Below, in pieces: positions 40,729-51,706 of a stretch of 64,000 nucleotides of DNA (its first letter is position 1; every line of letters starts with the position of its first letter). The position numbers and the translations under genes are program-made. This DNA is from Candidatus Hydrogenedentota bacterium (lineage in GTDB: Bacteria > Hydrogenedentota > Hydrogenedentia > Hydrogenedentales > JAEUWI01), in NCBI GenBank assembly GCA_016791475.1, contig JAEUWI010000011.1:1-64000 (forward strand), read 5' to 3'. The notes under the pieces are model-generated. The model was not told where the DNA came from. It saw only the letters and a list, made by a program, of their open reading frames with translations, and did no database searches.

Positions 40729-43700
40729 CTACACGGTGCGCCGGCCTGTTCCCAGAAACCCGACCAGCGCCAGGAGCGAAAGCCCGAGGAGGAATACATC
40801 CCCGAGGGACTCGCCGAGCTTCGCGGTCAGATTGCAGCCCGAGGGCTCCTCGATCTGGGCCTCCAACTCCGCCAGGCTCAGGAAGCCATCGCTGTTCGCG
40901 TCGAGTTCTTCGAACTCATCCGTGCTCAGGGCTGGATAGGTCACCCGTGCCTCACTCAACGAGAGCCGGTTATCATCATTGGTATCGGTACCCGCAAAGG
41001 CATCGGCCAGTTGCTCGGCGATTTCGTCGAGAGTAAGTTCACCTTCACCTTCACCTTCACCTTCACCTTCACCTTCACCTTCTCCTTCTCCTTCTCCTTC
41101 TCCTTCTCCTTCGCTTTCGCCTTCGCCTTCGCCTTCTCCTTCGCCTTCTCCTTCGCCTTCGCCTTCACCTTCACCTTCACCTTCACCTTCACCTTCACCT
41201 TCACCTTCGCCTTCGCCCTCGCCCTCGCCTTCGCCTTCGCCCTCGCCCTCGCCTTCGCCTTCGCCTTCGCCTTCGCCTTCGCCTTCGCCCTCAGCGGAAC
41301 AATTGTCCAGTACGGTCACTGTCCGCGCAGCCATCGCCTCATTTCCACTTGAGTCGATTGCCCGGTAGTTTATCGTGTAGGTTCCCTGCACACGTGAATC
41401 CACGCTCCCTTCAACTATGACTTCAATAGGAGTCCCGGAATTGTCCTCGGCCGATGCGCCAAGCTCAATGTAGGTATCGGGTTGGCAGTCTATCTGGTTG
41501 AACTCAATCGTGTCGCTGTTGATGACGATTACCGGGGCCGTGGTATCCACAATTCGGACGGTTCTGCTCACCGTTGCTGAAGCGTTCCCAGCGGCGTCAC
41601 GAGCGGCATAGCGCAACGTAAAAACTGTGCCCACGGCGGCGTCATCGCCGATCACTGGCCCATCCGTTGTGGTCTCCACCGGCCCACCTCCCGAATCCTC
41701 AGCGTGGACACCTGGATCCTGCCACGGGGTTCCAACTTCATGATCCAGTGCTGCTTCACCTTCCAGCGTAATCACGGGATGCGTATTATCAATTTGGATT
41801 TGTACTACGGAGGCAACAGAGGGAGCCGCATTTCCCGCTTCATCCACAGCCGTCCCGGAAGCAATCGCAATGGAAATAGTTCCATCTCCGGTAATTTTAT
41901 GCACCACCGCCACGGGGGTGCTGGTGGTTCCCTGGCTGATCGCGACCTGGCCTGACGCGCTGCCCGTGGTCACCAGGCTGACCTGCTCGGGACTGAGACT
42001 GACGCGCTCCGCGTCTTCGTAGATCAAGAGAAAGGGCAGCGGGCCGGATGACGTGACCCGGGTACTTGGTTCGGTTATGGATAGGCCCGGCGCCGTGTTG
42101 TCCACCAGGACGGACGCGCTGGACCGGACCGCCGCACAGCGGTTCCCTGCGGCATCTTCCGCAGTACCCTCACTAAGCGCTATCCCCAGCGTGCCGTCGC
42201 CTTCAATAGCATCGATGGTCACGGTGGCGCGCCCCGCCGACTCGTGCTCAACACGCACCCGCCCGAGGGCGGTGCCTGTAGTCTCCAGCCCGATGTCGTC
42301 CGCTTCCAGCGACAGGACGCTTGCACCGGTGTAATTTACCTGAAATATGACCGGCCCCCCGGCGGTCAATACTGTTGAAGGGGGCCCCACTTCCACAGAG
42401 GGCGCGGTATTATCCACCAACACATCGACACTGGCCCGGACTTCGGGGGACAGGTTTCCGGCGGCATCCGCCACCGCTCCCGCCTGCAAGGCAATGCTCA
42501 GCGTTCCGTCACCCGTGGTCTTATCGATCCCTATCGAACTAGAATTCCCCGTACCTTCCGAGAAAGTCAGGTTTCCCGTGGCCGTGCCGGTCGCGACCAG
42601 CGCCACATCTTCTTCGGTCAATACAAAGGGAACGGCATCCTGCGCAGTCACGACAAACTCCACTGGACCGGTGTTTGTCAGGAGCGGCGACGGGGATTCA
42701 ATAATCGGCAGGGGGCTGGTATTGTCGACCACGAATGCGTCGCTCGATGGTGATGGGGTGGCGACATTGCCCGCCGTATCGGAAGCCGTCGCGGCCCCAA
42801 TCGAAATACTGAGCGTTCCGTCGCCTGTAATGTTGTCTACCGTGACCACGGGCGCGCTGGTCGTTCCGTCCGTAACAAAGAGCTCCCCGCTGGCGGTGCC
42901 GGTCGCCACGAGCGCGATCTTCTCCATCGTCAAAGCCACCGTGTCCGCGCCTGTGTAGTGCAGTGCATAGTGTACGGGGCCCACGTTCGTAAGCGAGGTG
43001 CTCGGCGCTTCGACCGTCAAGATCGGCGGGCTCTGGTCGAATACGACGGGCGCACTGAAGACGGTCGCGGCGAGCGGGTTGCCCGCCCGATCCACGATGT
43101 CCGACTCCAGGTTTATGCCGAGTTCGAGGCTCCCGTCACCGGCGACATCGGCCAGCGCAACCGTGAACGCCATCGGTCCACCGCTAATGACGGCGTCGGA
43201 GAAGTTCAGACTGGCCTGCCGGAATACCAGATCCGCCGCACTTTCAAAATTTTCCACATACTCGCTGAAACGCACGGTGAACTCGATGCCGCGCAGCCGG
43301 GTGGGGCCAGTTAGCGACGGAATTATGGAAAGCACATGGGGCGGCGTATCCAGAAAGGAGATTCGTCCCGCAAAGATGTCCGTACCGCCGGCACTCGGCT
43401 GCGCCTGGCCCGTCGGGCCAAGGTCAAAATCGGCTTCGTCGGAGTAGATGCCAACGGCTTGAACACCGCCGGAACCATCCACGACCAAATCCCGGATGGC
43501 ATCATTTTCATTGCCGCCGGTCTCAAACGCCGCGATAAGTGCCCCGCTCGAATCGAGCTTCGACAAGAACAGGTCCGAGGAGTAATAGCGCGATTCCGAC
43601 ACGAGCGGGAAGTAGGCATCGCCCGGATCGGCGTCCAGCGCCCCGTGGAAGCCGCCCGCCAGGTAGATGTTGGACGATGCATCGGTGGTCAGACAGCTCC

Positions 43701-44844
43701 CTCCGGACATCAGCGCGCCGTAGAACCCGCGAACCCACTTGAATTGCCCGTCGGTCCCGAACTTGTGGAGAAAACTGCCGCTCGAGTCGGACCAGGGGGC
43801 CGTCAATCGTGATATGCCTGAGCTGGGATCAAAATCCACCGTTCCCGTAAAACTACCGGCGGTCAGGACATCCCCCGACGGATCCACGGTCAGATCATAG
43901 AGCTGGTTTGCCCCCGCGCTTCCGAGCTGCCTGACCCAGACAAATTCGCCTGCGGAACTCCACTTGAGGATAAAGATATCGTATTCGCCAACCAGATTCA
44001 GCGTTCCGGTACAGGTTCGATAGACCGCTCCCGGACCGGGATCGAAGTCCGCTATTCCGGAGAAAATCCCCGCCGCATAAACGTTACCCACCGCATCAAC
44101 CTCGACGTCATAGCCAGAAACATTAAGCGTGCCCCCCGCAGTGCGCGCCCAGAGAAGTTGTCCGTCCGGATTCAGTTTCTGTATGAACAGATCTTCCGCC
44201 CCGGGTGCCCCCTGGAGTTGCACACCCGGTCCAAAGTCAAAATCCATGAACCCGTCAAAGCGCCCCGACGTGTAGATAGCGCCGTCGCCGCTGATGACAA
44301 TGTCGGCGCCGATATCCATGCTTACGGATCCCATCGCGCCACCCCAGAGAAAGGCGCCATCGGCGTCCAGTTTCACGACAAATATATCCCGGCTTCCGGC
44401 GGCGATTGCCAACGATTCTCCAGGTCCGGGATCGAGATCAACGGTTTCCTGGAAAGTTCCGATCGTGTAACTGTTTCCTGAATCGTCAACCGCGATAGCG
44501 GTCCCGACATCATAGCTCGCGCCGCCCAATGACCGGGCCCATACGAGATTGCCATTGGCGTCCAGCTTTTGAATGAATGCATCGTCACTGCCCTGGCTCG
44601 CCGTGAGCGCCGTGGCCAAACTCGGATCGAAGTCCACCGTTCCTTCAAACTGGCCGGTAAGGTAGAGATTACCATCGAAATCGGACGCAACGCCGTTGCC
44701 ATAGTCGTTGCCCGGTCCGCCCACGGTCGATACACCATCAAACCGGGCATTCTGTCCGTGGGCCATACCCGACAGAACAATGCCGACCGTCGCGCTGAGG
44801 CGCTTCAACGTATCCAATGAAGATACCTGTGCTCTGAGAAACAC
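40729..44844 (-). CDS. Large exported surface protein: SBBP propeller repeats, Ig-like repeats, Glu-Gly run, EF-hands, C-terminal anchor
   Basis: Predicted 1371 residues. GTG 44844 is chosen as start: GGGGAG lies six bases upstream and the following sequence ([21 protein letters not shown]) is a signal peptide; 64 codons further upstream look non-coding. Order: ~35-500 SBBP-type propeller repeats ([20 protein letters not shown] pattern, roughly seven); ~540-1000 four to five Ig-like repeats bounded by VDNTAPS with TGDGTLSIA; ~1040-1180 two DUF5011-like units ([38 protein letters not shown]); then ~42 Glu-Gly dipeptides (41038-41293), an EF-hand pair ([24 protein letters not shown]), SGC, and [17 protein letters not shown] with a basic end. 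Probably calcium-binding and envelope-anchored. The same end module recurs at 63505-63849. Confidence 0.75.
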   Translation of the reverse strand: MFLRAQVSSLDTLKRLSATVGIVLSGMAHGQNARFDGVSTVGGPGNDYGNGVASDFDGNLYLTGQFEGTVDFDPSLATALTASQGSDDAFIQKLDANGNLVWARSLGGASYDVGTAIAVDDSGNSYTIGTFQETVDLDPGPGESLAIAAGSRDIFVVKLDADGAFLWGGAMGSVSMDIGADIVISGDGAIYTSGRFDGFMDFDFGPGVQLQGAPGAEDLFIQKLNPDGQLLWARTAGGTLNVSGYDVEVDAVGNVYAAGIFSGIADFDPGPGAVYRTCTGTLNLVGEYDIFILKWSSAGEFVWVRQLGSAGANQLYDLTVDPSGDVLTAGSFTGTVDFDPSSGISRLTAPWSDSSGSFLHKFGTDGQFKWVRGFYGALMSGGSCLTTDASSNIYLAGGFHGALDADPGDAYFPLVSESRYYSSDLFLSKLDSSGALIAAFETGGNENDAIRDLVVDGSGGVQAVGIYSDEADFDLGPTGQAQPSAGGTDIFAGRISFLDTPPHVLSIIPSLTGPTRLRGIEFTVRFSEYVENFESAADLVFRQASLNFSDAVISGGPMAFTVALADVAGDGSLELGINLESDIVDRAGNPLAATVFSAPVVFDQSPPILTVEAPSTSLTNVGPVHYALHYTGADTVALTMEKIALVATGTASGELFVTDGTTSAPVVTVDNITGDGTLSISIGAATASDTAGNVATPSPSSDAFVVDNTSPLPIIESPSPLLTNTGPVEFVVTAQDAVPFVLTEEDVALVATGTATGNLTFSEGTGNSSSIGIDKTTGDGTLSIALQAGAVADAAGNLSPEVRASVDVLVDNTAPSVEVGPPSTVLTAGGPVIFQVNYTGASVLSLEADDIGLETTGTALGRVRVEHESAGRATVTIDAIEGDGTLGIALSEGTAEDAAGNRCAAVRSSASVLVDNTAPGLSITEPSTRVTSSGPLPFLLIYEDAERVSLSPEQVSLVTTGSASGQVAISQGTTSTPVAVVHKITGDGTISIAIASGTAVDEAGNAAPSVASVVQIQIDNTHPVITLEGEAALDHEVGTPWQDPGVHAEDSGGGPVETTTDGPVIGDDAAVGTVFTLRYAARDAAGNASATVSRTVRIVDTTAPVIVINSDTIEFNQIDCQPDTYIELGASAEDNSGTPIEVIVEGSVDSRVQGTYTINYRAIDSSGNEAMAARTVTVLDNCSAEGEGEGEGEGEGEGEGEGEGEGEGEGEGEGEGEGEGEGEGEGEGEGEGEGEGEGEGEGESEGEGEGEGEGEGEGEGEGEGEGEGELTLDEIAEQLADAFAGTDTNDDNRLSLSEARVTYPALSTDEFEELDANSDGFLSLAELEAQIEEPSGCNLTAKLGESLGDVFLLGLSLLALVGFLGTGRRTV
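41038..41293. repeat. Hexanucleotide repeat encoding poly(Glu-Gly)
   Basis: About 42 tandem six-base units of the form TTC(A/G/T)C(C/T) on the plus strand, read on the minus strand as GA(A/G)GG(T/C). A run of TTCTCC and one TCGCTTTC interruption (Glu-Ser) show sub-clusters of identical units, as expected from slippage or unequal crossing-over. Relatives at 63151-63503 are on the plus strand. Confidence 0.9.
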
Positions 44845-44978
44845 GGTTGACTCCCCTGGGTGGAGTTTTTCCACCCCATTGACCAGCGGACAGTTTCCGC
44901 CGGTGCCCACCCTCGCCCTCTCCCTGAACATTATAAAGCCGCTGACACCTTGAGACACTCCCGTCGCCGTCTGAAATG

Positions 44979-45007
44979 AGTATATATTCGATAAAGAAAG
45001 CTGACAA
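44979..45007 (-). promoter_or_regulatory. Promoter of the large surface-protein gene
   Basis: On the minus strand TTGTCA (45002-45007), 17 bp, TATACT (44979-44984), each five of six to consensus. Leader to GTG 44844 is about 130 nt. Confidence 0.65.
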
Positions 45008-45063
45008 TGCGCCATTGCAGCGTTCCTAAAATACACTTCGCAACATAATACAACCTGCTGCCC

Positions 45064-45786
45064 CTACCGCAAAAACTTCTCCAGCCACATGCCCAGGTGG
45101 ATGATGGGGTCGGAGTAGGCGATACCCATGGGAATATGCTCCACCTTGAACTCGTTCGGGTGGCTCCCGGGCCCCAGCACGCGCTTTTCCTTGCCGGAAA
45201 CGATCATGCCGAGGATCTCGCCGGTGTCGGGGTCGAAAACGGGACTGCCGCTGCTGCCAGGCCCGGCGCTGATGTCGAGGATGAGGCGGCTGCCCATCTC
45301 TATGGGGCCGATGCGGATGTTGGTGGCGGCGCTGACCACGCCGGTGGTGAGGAGGCCGTTGAGCCCGGTGAAGGAGCCCACTTTGTATTTCACGCCCTGA
45401 TCGTAATAGCCATACTGGGCGATGGGCTCGCCGCGCCGAAACTGGAGCTTGGGCGAAAGTGCGACGGTCGGGAAGGTCTTCCGGGGGGCCCGCACCTGGA
45501 GCACGCCGATGTCCCACTCGTGTTTCATGCGGGGGTCGTCTTTTTCTTTGTTGATGGTGAGTTGTTCCACCACCACATCGCATTCGAGGAGCATGGCGTC
45601 GTAGAGCACCCACTTGTGCTCCAGCCGGGCCACATGGGCCGCCGTGGCGAGGCAGCCGCGCTCGTGTATAAAAAAGCCCGTGCCGCAGATCATGAGCTTC
45701 TGCGGGGCCTCCGGAAAAAGCGCCAGGATGGGCACCACGGCGTGGGCGATCTTTTCGGTATTATCGATGAGAAACTCGTAATTCAT
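45064..45786 (-). CDS. Trypsin-like serine peptidase, apparently without signal peptide
   Basis: Predicted 240 residues with the S1 fold. Triad candidates: His in GCLATAAHVARL, Asp in MKHEWDIGVLQV, and Ser in SAGPGSSGSPVFDPDTGEILGMI (G-x-S-G-S-P with oxyanion Gly). Start ATG 45786 opens MNYEFLIDNTEK; no signal peptide is visible, so it is either cytoplasmic or uses another route, unlike DegP. The long open frame upstream of the ATG has no ribosome site and composition typical of a shadow, so it is excluded. The ribosome site at 45786 is also weak. No PDZ domain. Role unknown. Confidence 0.72.
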   Translation of the reverse strand: MNYEFLIDNTEKIAHAVVPILALFPEAPQKLMICGTGFFIHERGCLATAAHVARLEHKWVLYDAMLLECDVVVEQLTINKEKDDPRMKHEWDIGVLQVRAPRKTFPTVALSPKLQFRRGEPIAQYGYYDQGVKYKVGSFTGLNGLLTTGVVSAATNIRIGPIEMGSRLILDISAGPGSSGSPVFDPDTGEILGMIVSGKEKRVLGPGSHPNEFKVEHIPMGIAYSDPIIHLGMWLEKFLR

Positions 45787-46062
45787 TGGCCGTTGTGCTC
45801 GAAAGTGACTGAAAAGGGGACTCTTGAGTCTCGGGGACCCATACGACCCTTCAGCCCAGTATAGGCGCCCGGTTGTGATCTTTTCCAAGGGGGCTATATA
45901 CTGCCGGAAAGGCATTGAGCGCCTTCGGCCCGCGGCGAAGGGCGATACGACCCACCCGGAGGAGTACCTGTAAATGCACCGTGCGGAACGCAGCACTTTC
46001 CTCCCGGGGGGCCCGGCGAGCACGGGCCGCCCCGCCCGCCCCTTCACGGGGGAGCACGCCTC

Positions 46063-47724
46063 ATGGTAACGCGCGCGAAGCGGAGAAACCTGCAGAACGA
46101 GCTTTCCGCGCTGCTGGCCTGGCCCATGCTCGAACAGATGCCCCGCCTGTTGAGCCAGGTGGATCGCAACATGCACTCGCCGACCTATGGCTGCGCCTGC
46201 CGCAATCACTGGCACTACCGAACCGAAGATATTGCCAACAGCCCCATGCAGGAACTGGTGCTGAGCCTGGCCCTGGCGTGGAAGCTGGAGATCCCCGACA
46301 ATCCCTACTATCGCTCGCCCCTCCTGCTGGACTGGATCGAGGCCATGCTCGATTTCACCATGCGGATCCAGCGCCCGAACGGCAGCTTCGATGCCGTCTT
46401 TCGCGGCCGGGACGCCTACGCGGCCACGGCGCTTGTGACCTTCCATGTTTCCGAGACCATCCTCCAATTGGAACGCCACCTGAGCTCCGGCATCCGCAAT
46501 GACGCGAAGGACATGCTGAACCGCGCCGCCCAGTGGCTCTCCCGCGGGGGCGAAGCGGGGCCGGGCCACCAGATCGCGGGCGCGGCCGCGGCGTTCATGA
46601 ACCTGGCCGCGCTCGACCCCGGCCTCGGCTGCGAGGAGGAACTGGAGCGCCTGCTGGCGCACCTGGAGGGGTTGCAATCGCCCGAAGGCTGGTTTCCCGA
46701 GGAGGGGGGCGCCGACATCGGGTGCGCGTCGCTGACCTACGGCTTTCTGGCCCTCATCGCAAAGCGCACGGGCGCGCGGCGGGCGACCGCCCTATCGGCC
46801 CGGTGCGCCGAGTTTCTTCAGCATTTTCTCCATCGGGACGGCACGGTCGGCGGGGTCTATGGCAGCCGCAATACGGAATACTTCATCCCCCTGGGCGCGG
46901 TGCTTCAGGCCCGCAGAAGCGACGCGGCGGCCCGCATGGTGAAGCACCTGGAGCACCATCTGGACGTGGGACGCCATGTGCTGATCACGCGGTGCGTGGA
47001 TGATCGCCACCTGGCCCGCCTGAGTCCTTTTTATCTGCTGTCGGCCCAGGCCGCAATCGAAGCGGGGAGCGGCGCGCCGGAGAACCCGGGCCCTCCGCCC
47101 CGGGCGACCTGGTTTGAAGAAGCCGGGCTATGGTCGGTGGACACCCCGGGTCTCAAACTCGTGGCCAACCTCCGCAAGGGGGGCGTATTCCATCTGGACC
47201 TGGGAGGCCACGCCTTTGTGGATTGCGGCTACTTCGCCGAGGTGCCGGACGGCCCCGTGGTCACGACGCAATTCCTCCAGGAAAAGCCGGATATCGCGGT
47301 GGACGGGCTGAATGCCCGAATGTCCGCGCGCCTCGTGGTGCTCAGGCCGGTCACCGCCGGTCCCTGGAAGAACCTGCTTGCTCGGGCCTTCAACCTGTTG
47401 ACGCCCCCCGCCCTTCGCCGCCCCCTGACGGAGTTCCGCCGTCGGCGCGCGTCGGCCGGCGTCGACAGCGTGGGCAGTGTCCACCGGAACATCGTCATAA
47501 GCGACGAGGCGGTGGACGTGACGGACTTCATCGAGGTGACCGAGCCGGTGGTCCGCATGATCCTCCAGCTCGACACGGAGCGGGCGGCCTCCTTCGGGGC
47601 GACGGGCTTCTATCAGCCGCAGGAGTTGAACCGCGATGGCGGCATCCTGCCGGTGGACCTGGAAGCGGGAAAGGTTATCGTCCAACGGCGCTACGACGGC
47701 GACGGACTTACGGTCTTTTCATGA
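46063..47724 (+). CDS. Uncharacterised protein with alpha/alpha-toroid-like repeats
   Basis: Predicted 553 residues, soluble, no signal peptide. I do not recognise the family. Residues ~50-330 are helix-rich with recurring spacing (LLLDWIEAMLDFTMRIQRPNGSFDAV, LERLLAHLEGLQSPEGWFPEEGGADIGCASLTYGFLALI) reminiscent of (alpha/alpha)6 toroids in polyprenyl cyclases, glycan lyases or unsaturated glucuronyl hydrolases; the phrases QRPNGSFDAV and QSPEGWFPEEGGADIG look like the Q-W-style turns. The last ~170 residues are beta-rich, as in heparinase II/III C-terminal domains. ATG 46063 follows GGGGGAG. It opens a colinear block with the TPR protein, methyltransferase and polysaccharide exporter, so a role in surface glycan synthesis or trimming is an inference from context. 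Confidence 0.5.
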   Translation: MVTRAKRRNLQNELSALLAWPMLEQMPRLLSQVDRNMHSPTYGCACRNHWHYRTEDIANSPMQELVLSLALAWKLEIPDNPYYRSPLLLDWIEAMLDFTMRIQRPNGSFDAVFRGRDAYAATALVTFHVSETILQLERHLSSGIRNDAKDMLNRAAQWLSRGGEAGPGHQIAGAAAAFMNLAALDPGLGCEEELERLLAHLEGLQSPEGWFPEEGGADIGCASLTYGFLALIAKRTGARRATALSARCAEFLQHFLHRDGTVGGVYGSRNTEYFIPLGAVLQARRSDAAARMVKHLEHHLDVGRHVLITRCVDDRHLARLSPFYLLSAQAAIEAGSGAPENPGPPPRATWFEEAGLWSVDTPGLKLVANLRKGGVFHLDLGGHAFVDCGYFAEVPDGPVVTTQFLQEKPDIAVDGLNARMSARLVVLRPVTAGPWKNLLARAFNLLTPPALRRPLTEFRRRRASAGVDSVGSVHRNIVISDEAVDVTDFIEVTEPVVRMILQLDTERAASFGATGFYQPQELNRDGGILPVDLEAGKVIVQRRYDGDGLTVFS

Positions 47725-47849
47725 GCGATACCGCACGGCCGCCCATTTCCCGCCGTCCCCGGACAGCGGGTATACTGTCACGGTGCCTGGTTGGCCCGGA
47801 GTATACGCGGCGGACCGGCAGACTTAACCATTCATAGGATTCTTACTGC

Positions 47850-49856
47850 ATGCGCGTTTACATTCGTTTTCTGCCGCGCACCGGTGCGGCGACGCTTTGC
47901 CTCGTGGCGTTGGCGTTGAGCCCCGGGCTCGTGGTCCCCAGCGCCCTCGCCCAGCCCACCGCGCCAGAACCGACATCTGCGCCGACACCTGGGCCGAGTC
48001 CCGCGCCGACACCCGCACCGACACCCGCGCCGACACCCGCGCCGACACCCGCGCCGACACCCGCGCCGACACCCGCGCCGACACCCGCGCCGACACCCGC
48101 GCCGACACCCGCACCCGCACCCGCGCCGACACCCGCGCCGACACCCGCACCCGCGCCTGCACCGACGCCCGTGCTTCCCGGTGCGCCCATGGAAAAACTG
48201 CGGGCCATGGCCCAGGACACCGCCGCCACGCCCGATCTGGCGGAGGCCGCACTGTACGCCGCGCAACTGATCCAGCCGACCAGCGACCCGGCGGTCTATC
48301 TCAAGAAGCTGAGCGACCTGGCCCAGCGGCTACGGGAGCGGGTGGCCACCGCGCCGACCCCCATGGACGCGGCCGCAGCCATGGCCAACTTCTTTTACGT
48401 GGAGGAGGGCTACGCCAACAGCACGGTTCAGACGGCCGATGTTTTCGTGGGGCTCGATCAGGTGCTGGACAAAAAGCAATGGAACTGCGTGGGTATGACG
48501 CTGCTCTACTGCGCGGTGGGAAAGCGCCTGGGCTACCCCATCCAACTGGTGGCGGGCCGGGGCCACGTCTTTGCGACGTGGAACAGCGACCCCGCCTTCT
48601 TCATTGAAACGACGGCCCAGGGCGGCCTCCAACCCAGCCGGGATTACCTGCTGCAATACCTCCCTTTTCCCTGCGTCTCGCCCAACGGCTACACCGTGCT
48701 GGACGAACGGAGCGCTATCGCCATGACCCTGTCGCAGATGGGCCTGGCGATGCAAAAGCTACAGCGCACCCAACTCGCGGGGGCCCTTTTTGACCTGGCG
48801 ATCCAGTTCTCCGAAACCTATGCGGAATCATATGCCGGCCGCGGCTTTCTTCGCGCGGAAAGCGGCGATACGGATGGCGCCATCGCCGATTTCCGCAAGA
48901 CCCTCGATCTGGATCCCACGTTCCGCGAGGCCTACGCGGGCCTCGGCACGGCCTTTCGCGCCCAGGGGAGCCTGGCGCAGGCGGTGGAAGCCTATCGGGC
49001 GCTCGTGTACCAGTGTCCCGACGACAGCGCGGCGGTTTTCAACGCGGGTCAGTTGCTCTACGAGTCGGGGGATCTGGAGGGGTCGGTCTATGCCTACCGG
49101 CGCTATATCGAACTCGAACCGCGGGACCCGGAGGGCTACATGCGCATTGCCTATCCCCTGGAGGACGGTGGAGATCTGCAAGGGGCGGCGATGGCCTACC
49201 AGGAAGTATTGCGCCTTGCGCCCAATACACCGGACGCGCTGGTGAATCTCGGCTATATCTTTGAGAAGATGAACAACCTGGAGGGGTCCATCCAGGCCTA
49301 CCGTCAGGCCCTGGTGGCGCAGCCCGGCAACGCACTGGCCATGGGCGGCGTGGGGCGGGTCCTGGGCAAGGCCAATCGCTATGACGAGGCGCTGCGCACC
49401 TTTCGCCAGGCCCTCCAGCTCTATCCGAAAGACGTGACCCTGTGGCTGGACCTCGGCCAGCTTTTCGAAGACTATGGCGAACTGAGGCAGGCCGCGGGCG
49501 CCTACCAGGAGGCCACGCTGGCCGATCCGGGTAGCGCCGATGCCTACTATGCGCTGGCCCGCGTGTTGCGGCAGGCGGGACTGCCGCAGGACGCCCAGCG
49601 CGCCCTGGCCCAGGCGCAGGCCATTGAAAGAGCCCAAACCAGCCCCGCGGCGGGTACCTCCGGCACGCCGCCGGGCGGCGAGACGACCGAAAGCCTCTTC
49701 AACCAAAGCCCGGAAGTAACGGCGGCACCGCTCGAAGATCCCGCACCCCCGTCGGAAACGCCGATGAAGGTGGAGGACTCCACGACGGAGGCACCCGCGC
49801 CGTCAACGGTCGCGCCCCCGGTCGAGACGCCGACTTCCGGCGAGGGCACGGAGTGA
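47850..49856 (+). CDS. Exported transglutaminase-like (SirB1-type) and TPR protein with Pro-Ala-Thr linker
   Basis: Predicted 668 residues. Signal peptide to ~33 ([11 protein letters not shown]), then a low-complexity linker of repeated Ala-Pro-Thr-Pro (~45-108) encoded by 12-bp repeats. Residues ~115-290 contain a cysteine-peptidase/transglutaminase-like core: [20 protein letters not shown] (Cys), [12 protein letters not shown] (His), plus a following Asp-rich strand, as in SirB1-like proteins. Residues ~300-590 are about eight TPR units ([52 protein letters not shown]). The C-terminal ~75 residues are Ser/Pro/Thr-rich. Probably periplasmic scaffold; enzyme activity unproven. Downstream at 49909-49926 lies a perfect 18-bp palindrome. 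Confidence 0.68.
   Translation: MRVYIRFLPRTGAATLCLVALALSPGLVVPSALAQPTAPEPTSAPTPGPSPAPTPAPTPAPTPAPTPAPTPAPTPAPTPAPTPAPTPAPAPAPTPAPTPAPAPAPTPVLPGAPMEKLRAMAQDTAATPDLAEAALYAAQLIQPTSDPAVYLKKLSDLAQRLRERVATAPTPMDAAAAMANFFYVEEGYANSTVQTADVFVGLDQVLDKKQWNCVGMTLLYCAVGKRLGYPIQLVAGRGHVFATWNSDPAFFIETTAQGGLQPSRDYLLQYLPFPCVSPNGYTVLDERSAIAMTLSQMGLAMQKLQRTQLAGALFDLAIQFSETYAESYAGRGFLRAESGDTDGAIADFRKTLDLDPTFREAYAGLGTAFRAQGSLAQAVEAYRALVYQCPDDSAAVFNAGQLLYESGDLEGSVYAYRRYIELEPRDPEGYMRIAYPLEDGGDLQGAAMAYQEVLRLAPNTPDALVNLGYIFEKMNNLEGSIQAYRQALVAQPGNALAMGGVGRVLGKANRYDEALRTFRQALQLYPKDVTLWLDLGQLFEDYGELRQAAGAYQEATLADPGSADAYYALARVLRQAGLPQDAQRALAQAQAIERAQTSPAAGTSGTPPGGETTESLFNQSPEVTAAPLEDPAPPSETPMKVEDSTTEAPAPSTVAPPVETPTSGEGTE
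47985..48172 (+). repeat. 12-bp tandem repeat encoding Ala-Pro-Thr-Pro
   Basis: The unit GCGCCGACACCC recurs about a dozen times with small variations (GCACCC, GCGCCT). It makes a flexible linker in the transglutaminase/TPR protein and is likely to vary in length between strains. Confidence 0.85.
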
Positions 49857-49908
49857 AGCGCCGGTCGCCGAGGAACAGCATCGCCTGATATCGTTCAACG
49901 CGCGGTGT

Positions 49909-49926
49909 GCCGGAGCGCGCTCCGGC
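49909..49926. repeat. Perfect 18-bp palindrome
   Basis: GCCGGAGCG-CGCTCCGGC lies 53 bp after the TPR gene stop. It may be a terminator stem, though no U-run follows. Confidence 0.5.
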
Positions 49927-49978
49927 CCGAACACCCGCACAACACCCCCGGCTCCCAACTCTCCCCAGGACACGACGC

Positions 49979-50782
49979 GTGGATCTCAGACCGCACAATC
50001 CGACTCCCGAACAGGTCGGCGCACTCAAGGGCCTCATCGGCTATCAGCCCTTCATTCTTAACGACGACGTCCAGACCGGTATCGCCGATATCTGGATTCA
50101 CAAGTCGGACATTAAATCGATTCGCCGCAGCGAGGTTTCCCCGGAAACGTGGACGCGCTTCTGCGCATCGAACGCCCGGCTTCGCGCCATGTATGACGGC
50201 TGGATCGACGCCATCGCGGCGGCCACCGGCCCGCTGGAGGGCAAAACCGTGGCGGATACGGCGTCCAACGCGGGCTTTTTCCTTTACCGCTTTCTGGAAA
50301 AGGGGGCGGCGCGCTGCACCGGTTACGATATGAATCCGAAGCTGGCCGCCGTCTATCCCCTGCTCAACGAAATCACGGGACTGAATGTGGAGTTCGTCAA
50401 CACGACCTACGATCAGATGACCCACCAGATGCCGGGCTGCGCGCCCGCGGATATCGTGATCTCCTCGGCCATCATGTGCCACATCAGCGATCCCCTCTAT
50501 TACCTGAACTATCTCGGGTCCATCACGCGCGAAACGCTCTTTCTCTTCACCTGTATCGACGATGACAAGCGATTGCGCATTACCTACGACGAGCCCCGGC
50601 GCTTCTATCCGGATTATGATTTCCCCATTTGCTTCGACAACATGACCACCGTGTCCCGACCCCTCATCGATCTGGGCCTGCGCGAGCTCGGCTTTCGCAA
50701 GGTCATCGAAGTTCCCCACCAGCCGGACTGGATGCCGCTGAAATGGTACAACCGTTTCAAGGCCTTGATCGCCCTGCGCTAG
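49979..50782 (+). CDS. SAM-dependent methyltransferase, class I
   Basis: Predicted 267 residues, cytoplasmic. GTG 49979 with AGGA eight bases upstream is chosen, because the 24 codons before it are Arg/Pro-rich and look non-coding. The glycine loop is VADTASNAGFFLYRFLEKGA, followed by the acidic residue after strand 2 (CTGYDMNPK) and the strand-4 motif ADIVISSAIMCHISDPLYYLNYLG. These match methyltransferase_23/31-type small-molecule or glycan enzymes. It stands 92 bp upstream of wzm, suggesting a role in modifying or capping the exported polysaccharide, for which methyltransferases are well known; this is inference. Confidence 0.72.
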   Translation: MDLRPHNPTPEQVGALKGLIGYQPFILNDDVQTGIADIWIHKSDIKSIRRSEVSPETWTRFCASNARLRAMYDGWIDAIAAATGPLEGKTVADTASNAGFFLYRFLEKGAARCTGYDMNPKLAAVYPLLNEITGLNVEFVNTTYDQMTHQMPGCAPADIVISSAIMCHISDPLYYLNYLGSITRETLFLFTCIDDDKRLRITYDEPRRFYPDYDFPICFDNMTTVSRPLIDLGLRELGFRKVIEVPHQPDWMPLKWYNRFKALIALR

Positions 50783-50873
50783 CAATCCCGGCGCGGGCCG
50801 CGCTATCATGCGCCCCCGGCGGCATGCGCCCGCCGCAGGCCGCAACACAGCCACCCCGAAGCGAGCCAACGCC

Positions 50874-51704
50874 ATGAGCAAACCTGTCGCTATTTACTCC
50901 GCCGAATCCCGCGCGCGAGAGAGCGGCGCCATTTTTCGCGCCATGGCCCGGGGCCTGCTTGATGGGCGCTACGCGGCCTTCCGCCTCGCCCTGCGCGATG
51001 TGAAAGGCGGCTACGCCAGGACCATGTTCGGCCTCTTCTGGGACCTCGCCGATCCCCTCGTGTTTGGGGCGATCTTCTATGGGCTGATGCTCGCCGGGAT
51101 CGTGAGTCCCGGCAAGCTCGCCATCCCCTATCCCCTTTTCGTGACGTATGGCATGCTGCTTTATCTCACCATCACCGAAGGCTGGCTCGCCGCCCTTCGC
51201 CTCTTCCAGAGCTCCCGCGTCGTGCTGGCCCAGGTGAAGGTTCCGCCGGAGGCGCTCATCCTTTCGGTGGCCTTTCGCGTCGCCTTCAACAGTAGTTTCC
51301 GCATCCTGGTGCTGCTCGTGTTTTCAATCGCCATGGGGGCCTTCTCGCCGGCCGGCTTCTTGAAGTTTCTCGCCTGTTATCCACTTCTCATTCTCGCGGG
51401 CATGGCCCTGGGCCTGGGCCTGGCCCCCTTCAACGCCATCTACAACGACGTGGAGCGCGCCGTGCGCCTTTTCATCCTGCCCTTGCGCTTTGCCAGCCCC
51501 GTCTTCTTCGTCATCGCCTCCGAGCGGCTCGCCCGCGCCAACCCCATCGCCGTGCTGCTCGACAACCTTCGCGGCCTGGCCACGGCCAATCAGTTTACCG
51601 ATCCCGGCGCGCTGGCCCTATGGAGCGCGGCCTTCGCCCTGATGTTCTTCTGCGGATGGTACCTCTTTCACCTGGCTGTGCCGGTACTCGCGGAGCGCGC
51701 GTGA
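50874..51704 (+). CDS. wzm: Polysaccharide ABC exporter, permease (Wzm-like)
   Basis: Predicted 276-residue ABC-2-type membrane subunit with six helices. Motifs: LALRDVKGGYARTMFGLFWDLADPLVF (the RD-x-K-x-x-Y-x-x-S-x-L-G-x-x-W region of O-antigen permeases), FVTYGMLLYLTITEG, QVKVPPEALILSVAFR, and LGLGLAPFNAIYNDVERAVRLFILPLRFASPVFF, which is close to the family's conserved D-[IV] segment. The ATG at 50874 follows the methyltransferase by 92 bp. Its stop is 2 bp before the ATPase start. Together they export an undecaprenyl-linked glycan made inside the cell. Confidence 0.88.
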   Translation: MSKPVAIYSAESRARESGAIFRAMARGLLDGRYAAFRLALRDVKGGYARTMFGLFWDLADPLVFGAIFYGLMLAGIVSPGKLAIPYPLFVTYGMLLYLTITEGWLAALRLFQSSRVVLAQVKVPPEALILSVAFRVAFNSSFRILVLLVFSIAMGAFSPAGFLKFLACYPLLILAGMALGLGLAPFNAIYNDVERAVRLFILPLRFASPVFFVIASERLARANPIAVLLDNLRGLATANQFTDPGALALWSAAFALMFFCGWYLFHLAVPVLAERA

Positions 51705-51706
51705 TC

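Noticed and set aside
41038-41293. CRISPR-like repeated region
   Set aside because: Units are six bases, in frame, without spacers; it is coding low-complexity sequence.
45787-46677. N-terminal extension of the trypsin-like protease
   Set aside because: The 297 extra codons lie antisense to the toroid-protein gene and have shadow-like composition; the family begins near ATG 45786.
47721-47837. 38-codon ORF whose ATG overlaps the stop of the toroid-protein gene (ATGA)
   Set aside because: The overlap looks like coupling, but the product is Arg/Pro-rich with no hydrophobic or conserved pattern and no ribosome site; likely chance.
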